Below the pieces are notes generated by a model. It made no database searches, was not told the origin of the DNA, and saw only the letters and a list, made by a program, of their open reading frames with translations. A stretch of 49,926 bases of DNA from Lentisalinibacter sp035655155 (lineage in GTDB: Bacteria > Pseudomonadota > Gammaproteobacteria > Steroidobacterales > Woeseiaceae): positions 1 to 49,926 of the forward strand of contig DASRVH010000031.1 of NCBI GenBank assembly GCA_035655155.1, in the 5' to 3' direction. Of this stretch, positions 1-7,312 are shown piece by piece. Position 1 is the stretch's first letter. Each line of letters starts with the position of its first letter. The position numbers were made by a program, and so were the translations under genes.

Positions 1-428
1 CTGGTACCGGCGTTCATGACCGCGCTGACGCGCCCGTGCTGCCTGCGCTTGACCACTGCCCGCATGGCAGCGGTGAGCGCCGGCATCATCAGCCCGGTGC
101 AGATACCGCAGGCGAAAACACCGACGCCGAGCGAGACCGGCCCGGAGGCCAGGCTGATCAGCGTCAGCCCACCGACCCCGAACAGGCCCGACAGCACCGC
201 GCTATGGCGAGCCCCGAGACGGTTGGCGATGAACGGCGCGATGAGCGTGGCCAGCAGGAAACTGATCAGCGGCAGCGCGCCGATGATGCCGATCATGTAG
301 GGCGTGAGCGACAGTTCGGCGCGGATCGGAGGAACGAACAGCCCGAAGGCGAAGCGCGCCAGGCCGTAGCTGATCGCGACCAGCGCCGCTCCCAGGAGCG
401 CGAACCCTGTGCTCGAACGCATGCTCAT
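1..428 (-). CDS. MFS transporter, YbfB/YjiJ-like, N-terminal part only
   Basis: The reading frame starts with ATG at 428 and stays open to the window edge, so only about 142 N-terminal residues are visible and the rest lies outside. The start is set by an AGGAGG ribosome site four bases upstream of the ATG; a second in-frame ATG sits two codons later. The visible part has alternating hydrophobic helices and short basic loops, including SYGLARFAFGLFVPPIRAEL in the first helix and loop, and NRLGAR after helix 2, which resembles the conserved basic loop of the major facilitator superfamily. The SYGLARF start is typical of YbfB/YjiJ-type MFS proteins, which are inner-membrane carriers of mostly unknown substrate. 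Substrate cannot be told from this fragment. It is read away from the tRNA-Ser gene and has its own upstream region. Confidence 0.8.
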   Translation of the reverse strand, partial: MSMRSSTGFALLGAALVAISYGLARFAFGLFVPPIRAELSLTPYMIGIIGALPLISFLLATLIAPFIANRLGARHSAVLSGLFGVGGLTLISLASGPVSLGVGVFACGICTGLMMPALTAAMRAVVKRRQHGRVSAVMNAGT

Positions 429-752
429 TATGCCTCCTCGTGGCGGGCACCGGGGACTCCCGTCGGCTCCGGTTTCCGGCGCAGCTAGCTGCGAGCGCGC
501 TTGCTCGGGACGTCCCTAGCCGCCACGACTTCATCGCTGGGCTCGGGTGCCACGATAACAGAGTCCGCGTTTCCGGATTGCGGGTGCGCAATCAACGAAG
601 CGCAGAGAGAGGGACTGATTCGCCTGCCGCTCAGACTCACCCTTCGGGCGGCTCGCTGCGCTCGCCGTCTGCCCGCCGGCTACGCCGGCCTCGGGTCGAA
701 CCTGATTGTCTGCCAGCGTCTGATACGGAGGACTCGAACTCCGTCTGATCAA
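429..752. other. Gene-free stretch with several short inverted repeats
   Basis: No convincing coding frame is seen; open frames here lack ribosome sites and the local third-position bias of real genes. The stretch holds a perfect 12-base palindrome at 481-492 (GCAGCTAGCTGC), a perfect 7-base inverted repeat at 576-593 with a 4-base loop, GC-rich short inverted repeats at about 640-700, and a tRNA T-arm-like hairpin at 725-744 flanked by TCTGAT repeats at 719-724 and 744-749. The promoter of the MFS gene must lie in its left half. Confidence 0.5.
576..593. promoter_or_regulatory. Operator-like inverted repeat upstream of the MFS gene
   Basis: GATTGCG and its exact reverse complement CGCAATC are separated by GGTG. 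It lies about 150 bases before the MFS start codon in otherwise gene-free DNA. Its shape fits a dimeric regulator site, but no regulator gene is adjacent in the window and no clear -35/-10 pair was found with it, so the assignment is weak. Confidence 0.25.
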
Positions 753-790
753 ACATCAAAAAAGGGCCACTAGGGCCCTTTTCTTGATGT
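753..790 (-). terminator. Hairpin terminator after tRNA-Ser
   Basis: Read on the minus strand, the sequence just 3' of the tRNA forms a GGGCC/GGCCC stem flanked by A and T runs, and an outer ACATCAA/TTGATGT pairing makes a long imperfect stem. The T run after the stem fits an intrinsic terminator, and the near symmetry means it could also stop transcription from the other side. It begins one base past the CCA end of the tRNA. Confidence 0.75.
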
Positions 791-881
791 TGGCGGAGAG
801 GGAGGGATTCGAACCCTCGATAGGGGGTTACCCTATACATGAATTCCAATCATGCGCCTTCGACCACTCGGCCACCTCTCC
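791..881 (-). tRNA. tRNA-Ser(GGA)
   Basis: On the minus strand a 91-base class II tRNA is seen. The acceptor stem is GGAGAGG paired with CCTCTCC, followed by discriminator G and an encoded CCA. The D-loop region is GTGGCCGAGTGGTCGAAGGC, typical of serine tRNAs. The anticodon stem CATGA/TCATG encloses the loop TTGGAAT, giving anticodon GGA, which reads UCC and UCU. A long variable arm (TAGGG paired with CCCTA) and a T-arm with TTCGAAT complete the fold. Confidence 0.97.
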
Positions 882-936
882 GGAATTCTCGTCCCGCCAG
901 AGCGGGCGCGCAGATTACTGCAGCGGCCCCGCCAGT

Positions 937-1233
937 TCAATCTTCCTCGTCGTCGTCGCGGGTCTCGGCCACGCGCTGGGAGAACGGCGGCGGCTCTTCC
1001 AGGCAGCGGCCCTCCCCGACGCCCGGCGGCGTCGAGGCCACCGGCACCTCCAGGTCCCGGCGCTCGTCCAGGCCGCTCAGGCCCTCCGGCACCTTGACCG
1101 GATCCGTGAGCCGGCTCTCCTGGTAGGGCTTGACCTCGCTGCAGTCATCGCCGCCCAGGCCCAGCCCGAAGCAGCCGCTCAGCAGCATTGCCGTCGCCGT
1201 CACCGTCGCCGGCCAGAGGATCCGTCGTTTCAT
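937..1233 (-). CDS. Short BamC-like outer-membrane lipoprotein
   Basis: The 98-residue product starts with a basic, hydrophobic signal ending in LLSGC, so Cys21 is the likely lipidated residue. After it comes a low-complexity segment with PVKVPEGLSGLDERRDLEVP, resembling the unfolded N-terminal region of BamC that lies on BamD in the BAM outer-membrane protein assembly complex. The gene sits directly after dapA and overlaps it by ATGA, which is the place of bamC (nlpB) in E. coli. The two helix-grip domains that make up most of the roughly 340-residue E. coli BamC are missing; the protein ends in an acidic DDDEED tail. I read it as a reduced BamC that keeps only the lipid anchor and BamD-binding segment. 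It could instead be an unrelated small lipoprotein in the same place. A weak GC hairpin at 893-906 follows it. Confidence 0.7.
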   Translation of the reverse strand: MKRRILWPATVTATAMLLSGCFGLGLGGDDCSEVKPYQESRLTDPVKVPEGLSGLDERRDLEVPVASTPPGVGEGRCLEEPPPFSQRVAETRDDDEED

Positions 1234-2126
1234 TCGTTCTTCTCCGTGCCCAGCATGATGCCGGCGCCCGTGAGTGCCTCGTCCAGCGGCTGCCGGAAGC
1301 GCACGTCCAGCGGCGTGAGCGGCAGCCGTATGCCCATACCCATGAAGCCCATGCGATGCAGGGCCCACTTCACCGGGATGGGGTTCGACTCCAGGAACAT
1401 GGCCTTGTTCACCGGCTGCAGACGCGCGTCGATCTCGCGCACCGTCGCCTCGTCGCTGGCGGCGGCCGCCCGGCAGAGCTCCGCCATCAGGGCCGGCGCC
1501 ACGTTCGCCGTCACGGAGACCACGCCGTGACCGCCGCCGAGCAGGAAATCCGCGCTGGTGAAATCGTCGCCGCTGAAATAACGGAAATCCGCGGGGCAGA
1601 CCGCCTGCATCGCCCGCAGCCGGTCGATGTCGCCGGTGGCGTCCTTGATACCGAATATGCGCTCGTGCGCCGCCAGCCTGGCCACGGTTTCCGGCAGCAG
1701 ATCGGACGACGTCCGGCCGGGTACGTTGTAGAGCATCACCGGCTTGCTCACCGCGTCGGCCACGGTGGAGAAGTGCCGGAACATGCCCTCCTGGGTCGGC
1801 TTGTTGTAATACGGCACGACCATCAGGAAGCCGTCGATGCCGGCGCCGTCCACCGCCTGCGACAGCGCTAGGGTCTGTCGGGTGGAATTCGAGCCGGTGC
1901 CCGCCAGGATCCGGATGCGTCCGTCCGCGAGTTCCACGGAGCGGCGCACCAGCGCAGCATGCTCTTCTTTCAGGAGCGTGGCCGACTCGCCCGTGGTCCC
2001 GGCGATCACCAGACCGTCCGTTCCGGCCTCGCAGTGGAAATCGATCAGGCGCTCGAGCGCCGCGTAGTCGACCTCGTCGGCATCGGTGAACGGCGTCGCG
2101 AGCGCGACCAGGCTGCCCTGGATCAT
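1230..2126 (-). CDS. dapA: 4-hydroxy-tetrahydrodipicolinate synthase
   Basis: DapA condenses pyruvate with aspartate semialdehyde in the first committed step of lysine and diaminopimelate synthesis, in the cytoplasm. The 298-residue protein has the usual length and the residues expected from the E. coli enzyme: Thr44 and Thr45 in AGTTGES, Tyr133 and Arg138 in YNVPGR, and the Schiff-base Lys161 in FGIKDATGD. The start at 2126 has a GGAGGA ribosome site and gives the canonical MIQGSLVALATPF beginning; frames extending further upstream have no ribosome site. It is followed by the BamC-like gene with a 4-base overlap, so the two are probably co-translated. It is divergent from gcvR across about 150 bases, as in E. 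coli. Confidence 0.97.
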   Translation of the reverse strand: MIQGSLVALATPFTDADEVDYAALERLIDFHCEAGTDGLVIAGTTGESATLLKEEHAALVRRSVELADGRIRILAGTGSNSTRQTLALSQAVDGAGIDGFLMVVPYYNKPTQEGMFRHFSTVADAVSKPVMLYNVPGRTSSDLLPETVARLAAHERIFGIKDATGDIDRLRAMQAVCPADFRYFSGDDFTSADFLLGGGHGVVSVTANVAPALMAELCRAAAASDEATVREIDARLQPVNKAMFLESNPIPVKWALHRMGFMGMGIRLPLTPLDVRFRQPLDEALTGAGIMLGTEKNE

Positions 2127-2205
2127 GGATTCCTCCGCGTGAACAAGCCGGCGATGGTACTGGCCGGGCCCGGTCCGCGGCAAGAGTGCGCGGCAAATCA
2201 ATTGC

Positions 2206-2233
2206 TTGCACGCCGCTACAATCACAGTACACT
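2206..2233 (+). promoter_or_regulatory. Possible gcvR promoter
   Basis: TTGCAC and TACACT are spaced by 16 bases, with a further TACAAT at 2217-2222 inside the spacer. They lie about 45 bases before the gcvR start in a locally AT-richer patch. The -35 match is poor, so the exact promoter is uncertain. Confidence 0.3.
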
Positions 2234-2279
2234 GCGGCGACCAGCCAGCCGCGCCAGACGCACAACCTATTCGAGAAAA

Positions 2280-2810
2280 ATGTCCCAACTCATTGTTATT
2301 TCAGCTATAGGAAACGATCGAACCGGCGTGGTTCAGGACCTGACGGAGACCATCCTGGAGTGCGGCGGCAATATCATCGAGAGCCGCATGAGCACCCTCG
2401 GTCAGGAATTCGCCATGCTGCTGCTGGTCTCCGGCAACTGGCACACGGTGAACCGGCTGGAGACCGAACTCGGCAAGCTCGAGAAACAGCACGGCATCAA
2501 CGCCACCCTGCGCCAGACCCGGGAGCGGGCGGAAAAGCGGGACAGCCTGCCCTACGCCGTGGACGTCGTCTGCCTTGACCAGCAGGGCGTGGTGTTCAAT
2601 ATCGCCCGCTTCTTCTCGAGCCGGGGCATCGACATCGCCGAACTCAGCACCCGCAGCTACGCGGCGGCCCACACCGGTGCGCCCATGTTCTCCGTGCAGA
2701 TGAACGTCAGCGTGCCGGAGCGCATCCACATCGCCCAGCTTCGCGAAGAGTTCATGGAGATGTGCGACCAGTACAACCTGGACGCCATACTCGAACCCGT
2801 GAAAGCCTGA
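2280..2810 (+). CDS. gcvR: ACT-domain regulator, GcvR-like
   Basis: The 176-residue protein consists of two tandem ACT domains, one at about residues 3-80 beginning LIVISAIGNDRTGVVQDLTE and one at about 90-170 beginning YAVDVVCLDQQGVVFNIARF. This is the make-up and length of GcvR, the glycine-cleavage repressor partner that binds GcvA and responds to glycine. The position between dapA and bcp is the same as in E. coli, supporting the name. No gcvA or glycine cleavage genes are in the window, so the target is inferred from the family. The start is the first ATG after the divergent dapA region; a good ribosome site is not obvious. Confidence 0.88.
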   Translation: MSQLIVISAIGNDRTGVVQDLTETILECGGNIIESRMSTLGQEFAMLLLVSGNWHTVNRLETELGKLEKQHGINATLRQTRERAEKRDSLPYAVDVVCLDQQGVVFNIARFFSSRGIDIAELSTRSYAAAHTGAPMFSVQMNVSVPERIHIAQLREEFMEMCDQYNLDAILEPVKA

Positions 2811-2855
2811 CGCCGGCAGCCGGCCGGCATGCATTCCATTGCAGGAGGAGACCCG

Positions 2856-3326
2856 ATGAGCGCACCCGAGATCGGCAAGGTGGTCAAGGACTTCAAGCTA
2901 CCCGCGACGGGCGACAAGACGGTCCGCCTGAAGGACCTGCGCGGCAAGAACGTCGTGCTGTACTTCTACCCGAAGGACGCCACGCCCGGGTGCACCACGG
3001 AGGGACAGGATTTCCGCGATCTGCATGGCAGGTTCAAGCGGGCCAATACGGTGATCCTTGGAGTCTCACGGGACTCGGTCGGCTCCCACGAGAAGTTCCG
3101 CGCCAAACACGACTTCCCCTTCGACCTGCTGTCCGATGCCGAGGAGAAGCTGTGCAGCCAGTTCGACGTGATCAAGGAAAAGAACATGTACGGGCGCAAG
3201 GTCATGGGCATCGAGCGCAGCACCTTCCTGATCGACGACAAGGGCAAGCTGCGGCGGGAATGGCGCAAGGTGAAAGTGAAGGGCCACGCCGAGGAAGTGC
3301 TCGAGGCGGCGAAGGAACTGGCCTGA
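2856..3326 (+). CDS. bcp: Thioredoxin-dependent peroxiredoxin, Bcp/PrxQ family
   Basis: This 156-residue cytoplasmic peroxiredoxin reduces hydrogen peroxide and organic peroxides using thioredoxin. The peroxidatic cysteine is Cys46 in DATPGCTTEG, with the upstream VVLYFYPK strand of the thioredoxin fold. The helix-2 resolving cysteine found five residues later in E. coli Bcp is replaced by Gln51. The only other cysteine is Cys100 in EEKLCSQFD, which aligns with E. coli Cys99. The enzyme therefore probably works as a one-Cys type or resolves through Cys100 or another thiol. The start has a strong GGAGGAG site. The gene follows gcvR by 45 bases, as in E. coli. Confidence 0.95.
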   Translation: MSAPEIGKVVKDFKLPATGDKTVRLKDLRGKNVVLYFYPKDATPGCTTEGQDFRDLHGRFKRANTVILGVSRDSVGSHEKFRAKHDFPFDLLSDAEEKLCSQFDVIKEKNMYGRKVMGIERSTFLIDDKGKLRREWRKVKVKGHAEEVLEAAKELA

Positions 3327-3389
3327 AGCCGCGGCCCCGTCCGGCTTTCCCGCTGACACTTCCTGACGGTCCGCCGCCGACGGCAGCCG

Positions 3390-3395
3390 TATAAT
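3390..3395 (+). promoter_or_regulatory. Perfect -10 box before bepA
   Basis: TATAAT lies in the bcp-bepA gap. No good -35 hexamer is at 16-18 bases; TGACGG is 20 bases away. Transcription would start near 3402, only a few bases before the ATG at 3407, which favours the later ATG at 3431 as the real start of bepA. Confidence 0.45.
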
Positions 3396-3430
3396 GGGAA
3401 CGCAGTATGCCGGCCATTGTCCTACTTTCC

Positions 3431-4948
3431 ATGTTGACTGACTTCCGAAGACTGGCGGCCCTGACTGTCAGGACGGTGCTGCTGCTCGCGCCGCTCGCGG
3501 CGATACTCGCGAGCGGCGGACCCCTGCTGGCGGCCGACGAGTTGCCGGACATCGGCAGCCCGGCCAACGCCATGCTGCCCAAGTCGGAGGAGGCCCGCAT
3601 CGGCCGCGCCATCATGCGCGAACTGAGGAGCCGGGGCACGGTGGTCGACGACCCCCAGATCACCGAGTACATCGAGGCGGTCGGCCACCGGCTGGTCGCG
3701 CATGCCAACGACGGCGAGCAGGAGTTCGAATTCTTCGTCGTCGACGACCCGAGCATCAACGCGTTCGCCCTGCCCGGCGGCTTCATCGGCGTGCATACCG
3801 GCCTGATCGAGGCCACGGAGGACGAGAGCGAGCTGGCCGGCGTGCTGGCCCACGAGATCGCCCACGTCACCCAGCGACACATCGCGCGCTCCATCTACAA
3901 CAACTCCCGGGCCAGCATCATCACGCTGGCCACCATGCTGGGCGCCATCCTGGTGGGCATGGCCGCGGACGGCGGCAGCGACGCCACCCAGGGCGCCATC
4001 ATGGGCGCCCAGGGCATGATGGTGCAGAACCGCATCGACTTCACCCGCCGCAACGAGTACGAGGCGGACCGGGTCGGCGTGGCCACGATGGCCGCCGCCG
4101 GCTTCGACCCCCAGGGCATGCCGGACTTTTTCGCCACCATCGGCCGTCGCGCGGGACCGTTCGCCAGCAGCGTTCCCGAGTTCCTGCGCACCCACCCGGT
4201 TTCCAGCGCCCGCATCGCCGAGACCCGCTCCCGGGCGGCCGCGCTGAACGTGGCCGACGTCGAGGAAACGATGGGCTACGGCCTGACCAAAGCGCGGATC
4301 ATCGCGCAGCGCCGTACCTCGCCACAGGATGCCCTCACCTACTTCCGCGAATCCGCGCCGGCGGGCGATGCCGCGCTCTACGGCGAAGCGCTGGTGCTGC
4401 TGCGCATGGATCGGCCGGCCGAGGCGCAGCGCATCTTCGAGCGGCTGATCGACCGCAACGAGGACGTGATCGCCTATCACATCGGCCTGGCCGAGGCGCA
4501 AATGGCAAACGACAACGAGATGGCCTCGCTTTCCACGTATGCGAACGCCCGGGAGCTGTTCCCGCGCAACGTGCCGCTGGTGATCGGCTATGCCGAGACG
4601 CTGCTGCAGCTCGGCCGGGGCGACATGGCCCACGATATGCTGCTCGATCTGCTGAACAACACGCCGCCGACGCCGGAGCAGGTGCGGCTGATCGCCCGGG
4701 CCGCCATCGCGGCCGGCGAGACCGCCGAGGCTCATTACTACCTGTCCGAGTACAACATCATGATCGGCGACCTGGTGCGAGCCGTCGGCTTTCTGTCACG
4801 CGCACTGGAGCTGCCGGAGACCGAGCCGATCCAGCGCGCACGCTTCGAGGCGCGTATCGATTTCATCAAGGAATACCTGAGCGAGGAGCAGCTCAGGGAA
4901 GTGGCGCGGAACGATCCCGGCCGCAATCCTGGTATCGGTCGACGATAG
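3431..4948 (+). CDS. bepA: Periplasmic M48 metalloprotease with TPR domain, BepA family
   Basis: BepA (YfgC) degrades stalled outer-membrane proteins and helps LptD assembly at the BAM complex. The protein from this start has 505 residues: a signal peptide to about residue 35, an M48 peptidase domain with HEIAH at 141-145 as zinc ligands and catalytic Glu, a downstream NEYEADRVG motif giving the third ligand, and a helical repeat C-terminal half with TPR-like pairs such as YGEALVLLRMDRPAEAQRIF. An upstream ATG at 3407 adds eight residues, but it is almost at the predicted transcription start and makes a poorer signal peptide. It lies downstream of bcp, as in E. coli where bepA is close by, and fits the other envelope-maintenance genes around it. 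Confidence 0.9.
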   Translation: MLTDFRRLAALTVRTVLLLAPLAAILASGGPLLAADELPDIGSPANAMLPKSEEARIGRAIMRELRSRGTVVDDPQITEYIEAVGHRLVAHANDGEQEFEFFVVDDPSINAFALPGGFIGVHTGLIEATEDESELAGVLAHEIAHVTQRHIARSIYNNSRASIITLATMLGAILVGMAADGGSDATQGAIMGAQGMMVQNRIDFTRRNEYEADRVGVATMAAAGFDPQGMPDFFATIGRRAGPFASSVPEFLRTHPVSSARIAETRSRAAALNVADVEETMGYGLTKARIIAQRRTSPQDALTYFRESAPAGDAALYGEALVLLRMDRPAEAQRIFERLIDRNEDVIAYHIGLAEAQMANDNEMASLSTYANARELFPRNVPLVIGYAETLLQLGRGDMAHDMLLDLLNNTPPTPEQVRLIARAAIAAGETAEAHYYLSEYNIMIGDLVRAVGFLSRALELPETEPIQRARFEARIDFIKEYLSEEQLREVARNDPGRNPGIGRR

Positions 4949-5032
4949 GTTGACGATAGGTTGTCGATCGGCTCACGCCGGGTTGACGGCCGGCTGACGG
5001 GTAGTGCCAGGCGCCGGACCCGGCGCGGAGCC

Positions 5033-5392
5033 TCAGGGCGGCGCGGCGGTCTCTTCGCCCCGGCGATCCTCGATGAAACCGACCCAGCGCTCGCCCACGC
5101 TCAGGAGCTCCTCCACGTCGCTGGTCTGGGCGATGTTTGTGACCTTCTCCGGGATCTTCCGGAAGTGAATCTCGCGCACGGTGTGATTCGCCCACGTGAT
5201 CCACTCGAGCAGCAGCGCCAGGCCGGCGCTGTCGGTCCTCGTTACGCCGCCCAGGTCCACTTCCAGCATGGTGTGATCGGCGAAGTGCTCGGTGCTCTCC
5301 CGCAATATCGCGGCCGCCGTCGCGAACGTCATCTCGCCCTCGAGTGCGAAACGACCCTCGCCCAGGTCACGGAATTCCCAGCGCTCGCTCAC
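5033..5392 (-). CDS. mlaB: STAS-domain protein of the Mla complex
   Basis: The 119-residue product is a single STAS domain with the RTDSAGLALLLEW motif (Ser55) around the usual phosphorylatable turn. MlaB binds the ATPase MlaF in the inner-membrane MlaFEDB complex and controls its assembly and activity. It is the last gene of the operon mlaF-E-D-C-B. The start codon is GTG at 5392, just behind the mlaC stop at 5401, with GAGG-like sequence upstream. A slightly longer tail than E. coli MlaB is seen, rich in Glu and Ala. Confidence 0.88.
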   Translation of the reverse strand: MSERWEFRDLGEGRFALEGEMTFATAAAILRESTEHFADHTMLEVDLGGVTRTDSAGLALLLEWITWANHTVREIHFRKIPEKVTNIAQTSDVEELLSVGERWVGFIEDRRGEETAAPP

Positions 5393-5400
5393 GCCTCGCT

Positions 5401-6063
5401 CTAGCCTTCTGCGTCGGCGGAGTCGGACTCGTCGCCCTCGCCGCCCTCGCCGTCCTCGCCTTCACGCAGTCCCGCTTCGCGCTCCAGGCGCCGGATGACG
5501 GTCTCCAGTCCCTTGCTGGCGATTTCCGCATTCAGCTCGGTGCGGAAATTGCGCACGTAGGAGATGCCCTCCACCGTCACGTCGTAGACCTTCCAGCCGT
5601 CTTCGCGCTTCACCAGGCCGTAATTCACCGGCACTTCGGTGCCGTCGTCCAGTTTGACCTGCGTCCGGACCGTGGTGCGCCGTTCCTCCGGGTCGCCGCG
5701 GAAGGGCAGCACCTCGATGCGCTCCTCGTCGAATTCCAGCACGCCGTCGGCATAGCGTTCCAGCAACGCCTGGTAGAAGGCCCGGATGAACCGCTCCTGC
5801 TGTTCCTCGCTGGCCGTGCGCCAGTAGCGTCCCAGCACCAGCTGGGCGGCGTAGCGGCGGTCGAAGCGCGGCAGCAGAATGCCGTCGATTACCTCGTACA
5901 GCTCCTGCCGGTTCTCCGAGAGCTCCAGTTTGCGGCCCTCGAGGGCCTGCGAGAGCTCGTCCACCGCGGTCTCGATGACCGCGGCAGGGTCCTCCGTCCG
6001 GGCGACACCCGGGAGGCTCAGCAAGACTCCCAGCAGCGCCAGGGTCGTCATCCACATTCTCAT
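5401..6063 (-). CDS. mlaC: Periplasmic phospholipid-binding protein MlaC
   Basis: MlaC shuttles phospholipids through the periplasm between the outer membrane MlaA complex and the inner-membrane MlaFEDB transporter. The 220-residue product has a signal peptide (cleavage near residue 22), then the Ttg2/toluene-tolerance fold with LLPRFDRRYAAQLVLGRYWR, a YGLVKREDGWKVYDVTVEGI segment, and ISYVRNFR. The final 20 residues are almost all Gly, Glu, Asp and Ser, an acidic tail not found in E. coli MlaC. The start overlaps the mlaD stop by ATGA, implying coupled translation. Confidence 0.93.
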   Translation of the reverse strand: MRMWMTTLALLGVLLSLPGVARTEDPAAVIETAVDELSQALEGRKLELSENRQELYEVIDGILLPRFDRRYAAQLVLGRYWRTASEEQQERFIRAFYQALLERYADGVLEFDEERIEVLPFRGDPEERRTTVRTQVKLDDGTEVPVNYGLVKREDGWKVYDVTVEGISYVRNFRTELNAEIASKGLETVIRRLEREAGLREGEDGEGGEGDESDSADAEG

Positions 6064-6530
6064 TCGTCGTCTCCCGAACCCATGTTCACCAGGAATTTGC
6101 CGATCAGGTTCTCCAGCACCACCGCGGACTGGGTGAACAGCACCTCGCTGCCGTCCTCCAGGTACATGTCCGAGCCGCCGGGCTGAAGTCCGACGTACTG
6201 GCTGCCCAGCAGTCCTGCGGTGAGGATGCTGGCATCGGAGTCCTCCGGAATCTGGTCGTAGCGATTCTCGATGCGCATGGTCACGACGGCGTCCAGGCGC
6301 CGCGGGTCGAATTCGATCGAGCTCACCCGCCCGATGGTAACGCCGGCCATGCTCACCGGCGAGCGCACCTTCAGGCTGCCCACGTTCTGAAAGCGGGCCG
6401 TCACCTCGTAGGTGTCGTCCTGCACGTAACCGCCGATGGTGGTCGTCTGCGTGATCAGGAAGAACAGCGCGGCGAAGCCCAGGAATACGAACAACCCGGT
6501 GCTGATCTCTACGGCTCTGGTCTGTTGCAT
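6060..6530 (-). CDS. mlaD: MCE-domain phospholipid transporter subunit MlaD
   Basis: MlaD forms a hexameric ring in the inner membrane that accepts or delivers phospholipid. The 156-residue protein has one N-terminal membrane helix at about residues 10-30 and an MCE domain containing VTARFQNVGSLKVRSPVSMA and GVTIGRVSSIEFD. Length is slightly below the E. coli form of 183, lacking its C-terminal extension. It lies 13 bases behind mlaE and overlaps mlaC by 4 bases. Confidence 0.94.
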   Translation of the reverse strand: MQQTRAVEISTGLFVFLGFAALFFLITQTTTIGGYVQDDTYEVTARFQNVGSLKVRSPVSMAGVTIGRVSSIEFDPRRLDAVVTMRIENRYDQIPEDSDASILTAGLLGSQYVGLQPGGSDMYLEDGSEVLFTQSAVVLENLIGKFLVNMGSGDDE

Positions 6531-6543
6531 AAGCGCTGTACCT

Positions 6544-7308
6544 TCACATCAAGACGGCGGTGATCATGAAATCGAGCACGAGCACGGCGATGGAGGAAAT
6601 GACCACCGTGCGCGTCGTCGCCCTGCCGACCCCTTCCGCCGTCGGCAGGGCATTGTAACCCTCGAATACGGCGAGCAGGCTGGCCGCCACACCGAAGACG
6701 ACGCTCTTGACCACGCCCTCCATGATGTCGGCCAGCTCCACACTCTCCCTCATCTGCGCCCAGAAGGCGCCGAGATCAACCCCCATCAGCACGACGCCCA
6801 CCATGTAGGCGCCGAAGATGGCCACCGCGCTGAAGATGGCAGCGAGCAACGGCATGGCGATGACGCCGCCGAGGAAGCGGGGCATCACGACGCGCCGTAT
6901 GGGGTCCACGGCCATCATCTCCATGGCCGAGAGCTGGTCCGTGGCCCGCATGAGACCGATCTCCGAGGCAAGCGCCGTGCCGGCACGCCCGGCAAACAGC
7001 AGCGCGGTCACCACGGGGCCGAGTTCCTTCATGAGCGAGAGCGCGACGAACACGCCCAGCGCGTCCTCCGACCCGAACCGCGACAGGTTGTCGTAACCCT
7101 GCAGGCCCAGGACGCCGCCCACGAAGAAGGCGGATGTGATGATGATGGGCAGCGAGAGCGCGCCCGTGTTGTGGACCTGCTGCACGATGAGCGGGAAGCG
7201 GCGCCAGATCGCCCGCGGCGTCGCGGCCACCAGGCGCAGGAAGAACAGCTGCAGCTGACCGAAGGTCTGCAGGAAGCCGGCCAGCGCGTAGAGGAGCTCC
7301 CGCAGCAC
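6544..7308 (-). CDS. mlaE: Phospholipid ABC transporter permease MlaE
   Basis: MlaE is the permease dimer of the MlaFEDB complex. The 254-residue product has five to six membrane helices and the conserved LFAGRAGTALASEIGLM segment followed by TDQLSAMEMMAVDP. I chose the GTG at 7308, four bases behind the mlaF stop, with GAGG in front; it gives a beginning (VLRELLYALAGF) and length like E. coli MlaE (260). The frame is open further upstream into mlaF, but that extension is arginine-rich antisense-like sequence and not part of the family. Confidence 0.92.
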   Translation of the reverse strand: MLRELLYALAGFLQTFGQLQLFFLRLVAATPRAIWRRFPLIVQQVHNTGALSLPIIITSAFFVGGVLGLQGYDNLSRFGSEDALGVFVALSLMKELGPVVTALLFAGRAGTALASEIGLMRATDQLSAMEMMAVDPIRRVVMPRFLGGVIAMPLLAAIFSAVAIFGAYMVGVVLMGVDLGAFWAQMRESVELADIMEGVVKSVVFGVAASLLAVFEGYNALPTAEGVGRATTRTVVISSIAVLVLDFMITAVLM

Positions 7309-7312
7309 GGTC

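Noticed and set aside
893..906. Hairpin CCCGC/GCGGG as terminator of the dapA operon
   Set aside because: Five-base stem without a T run; too weak to call as a terminator.
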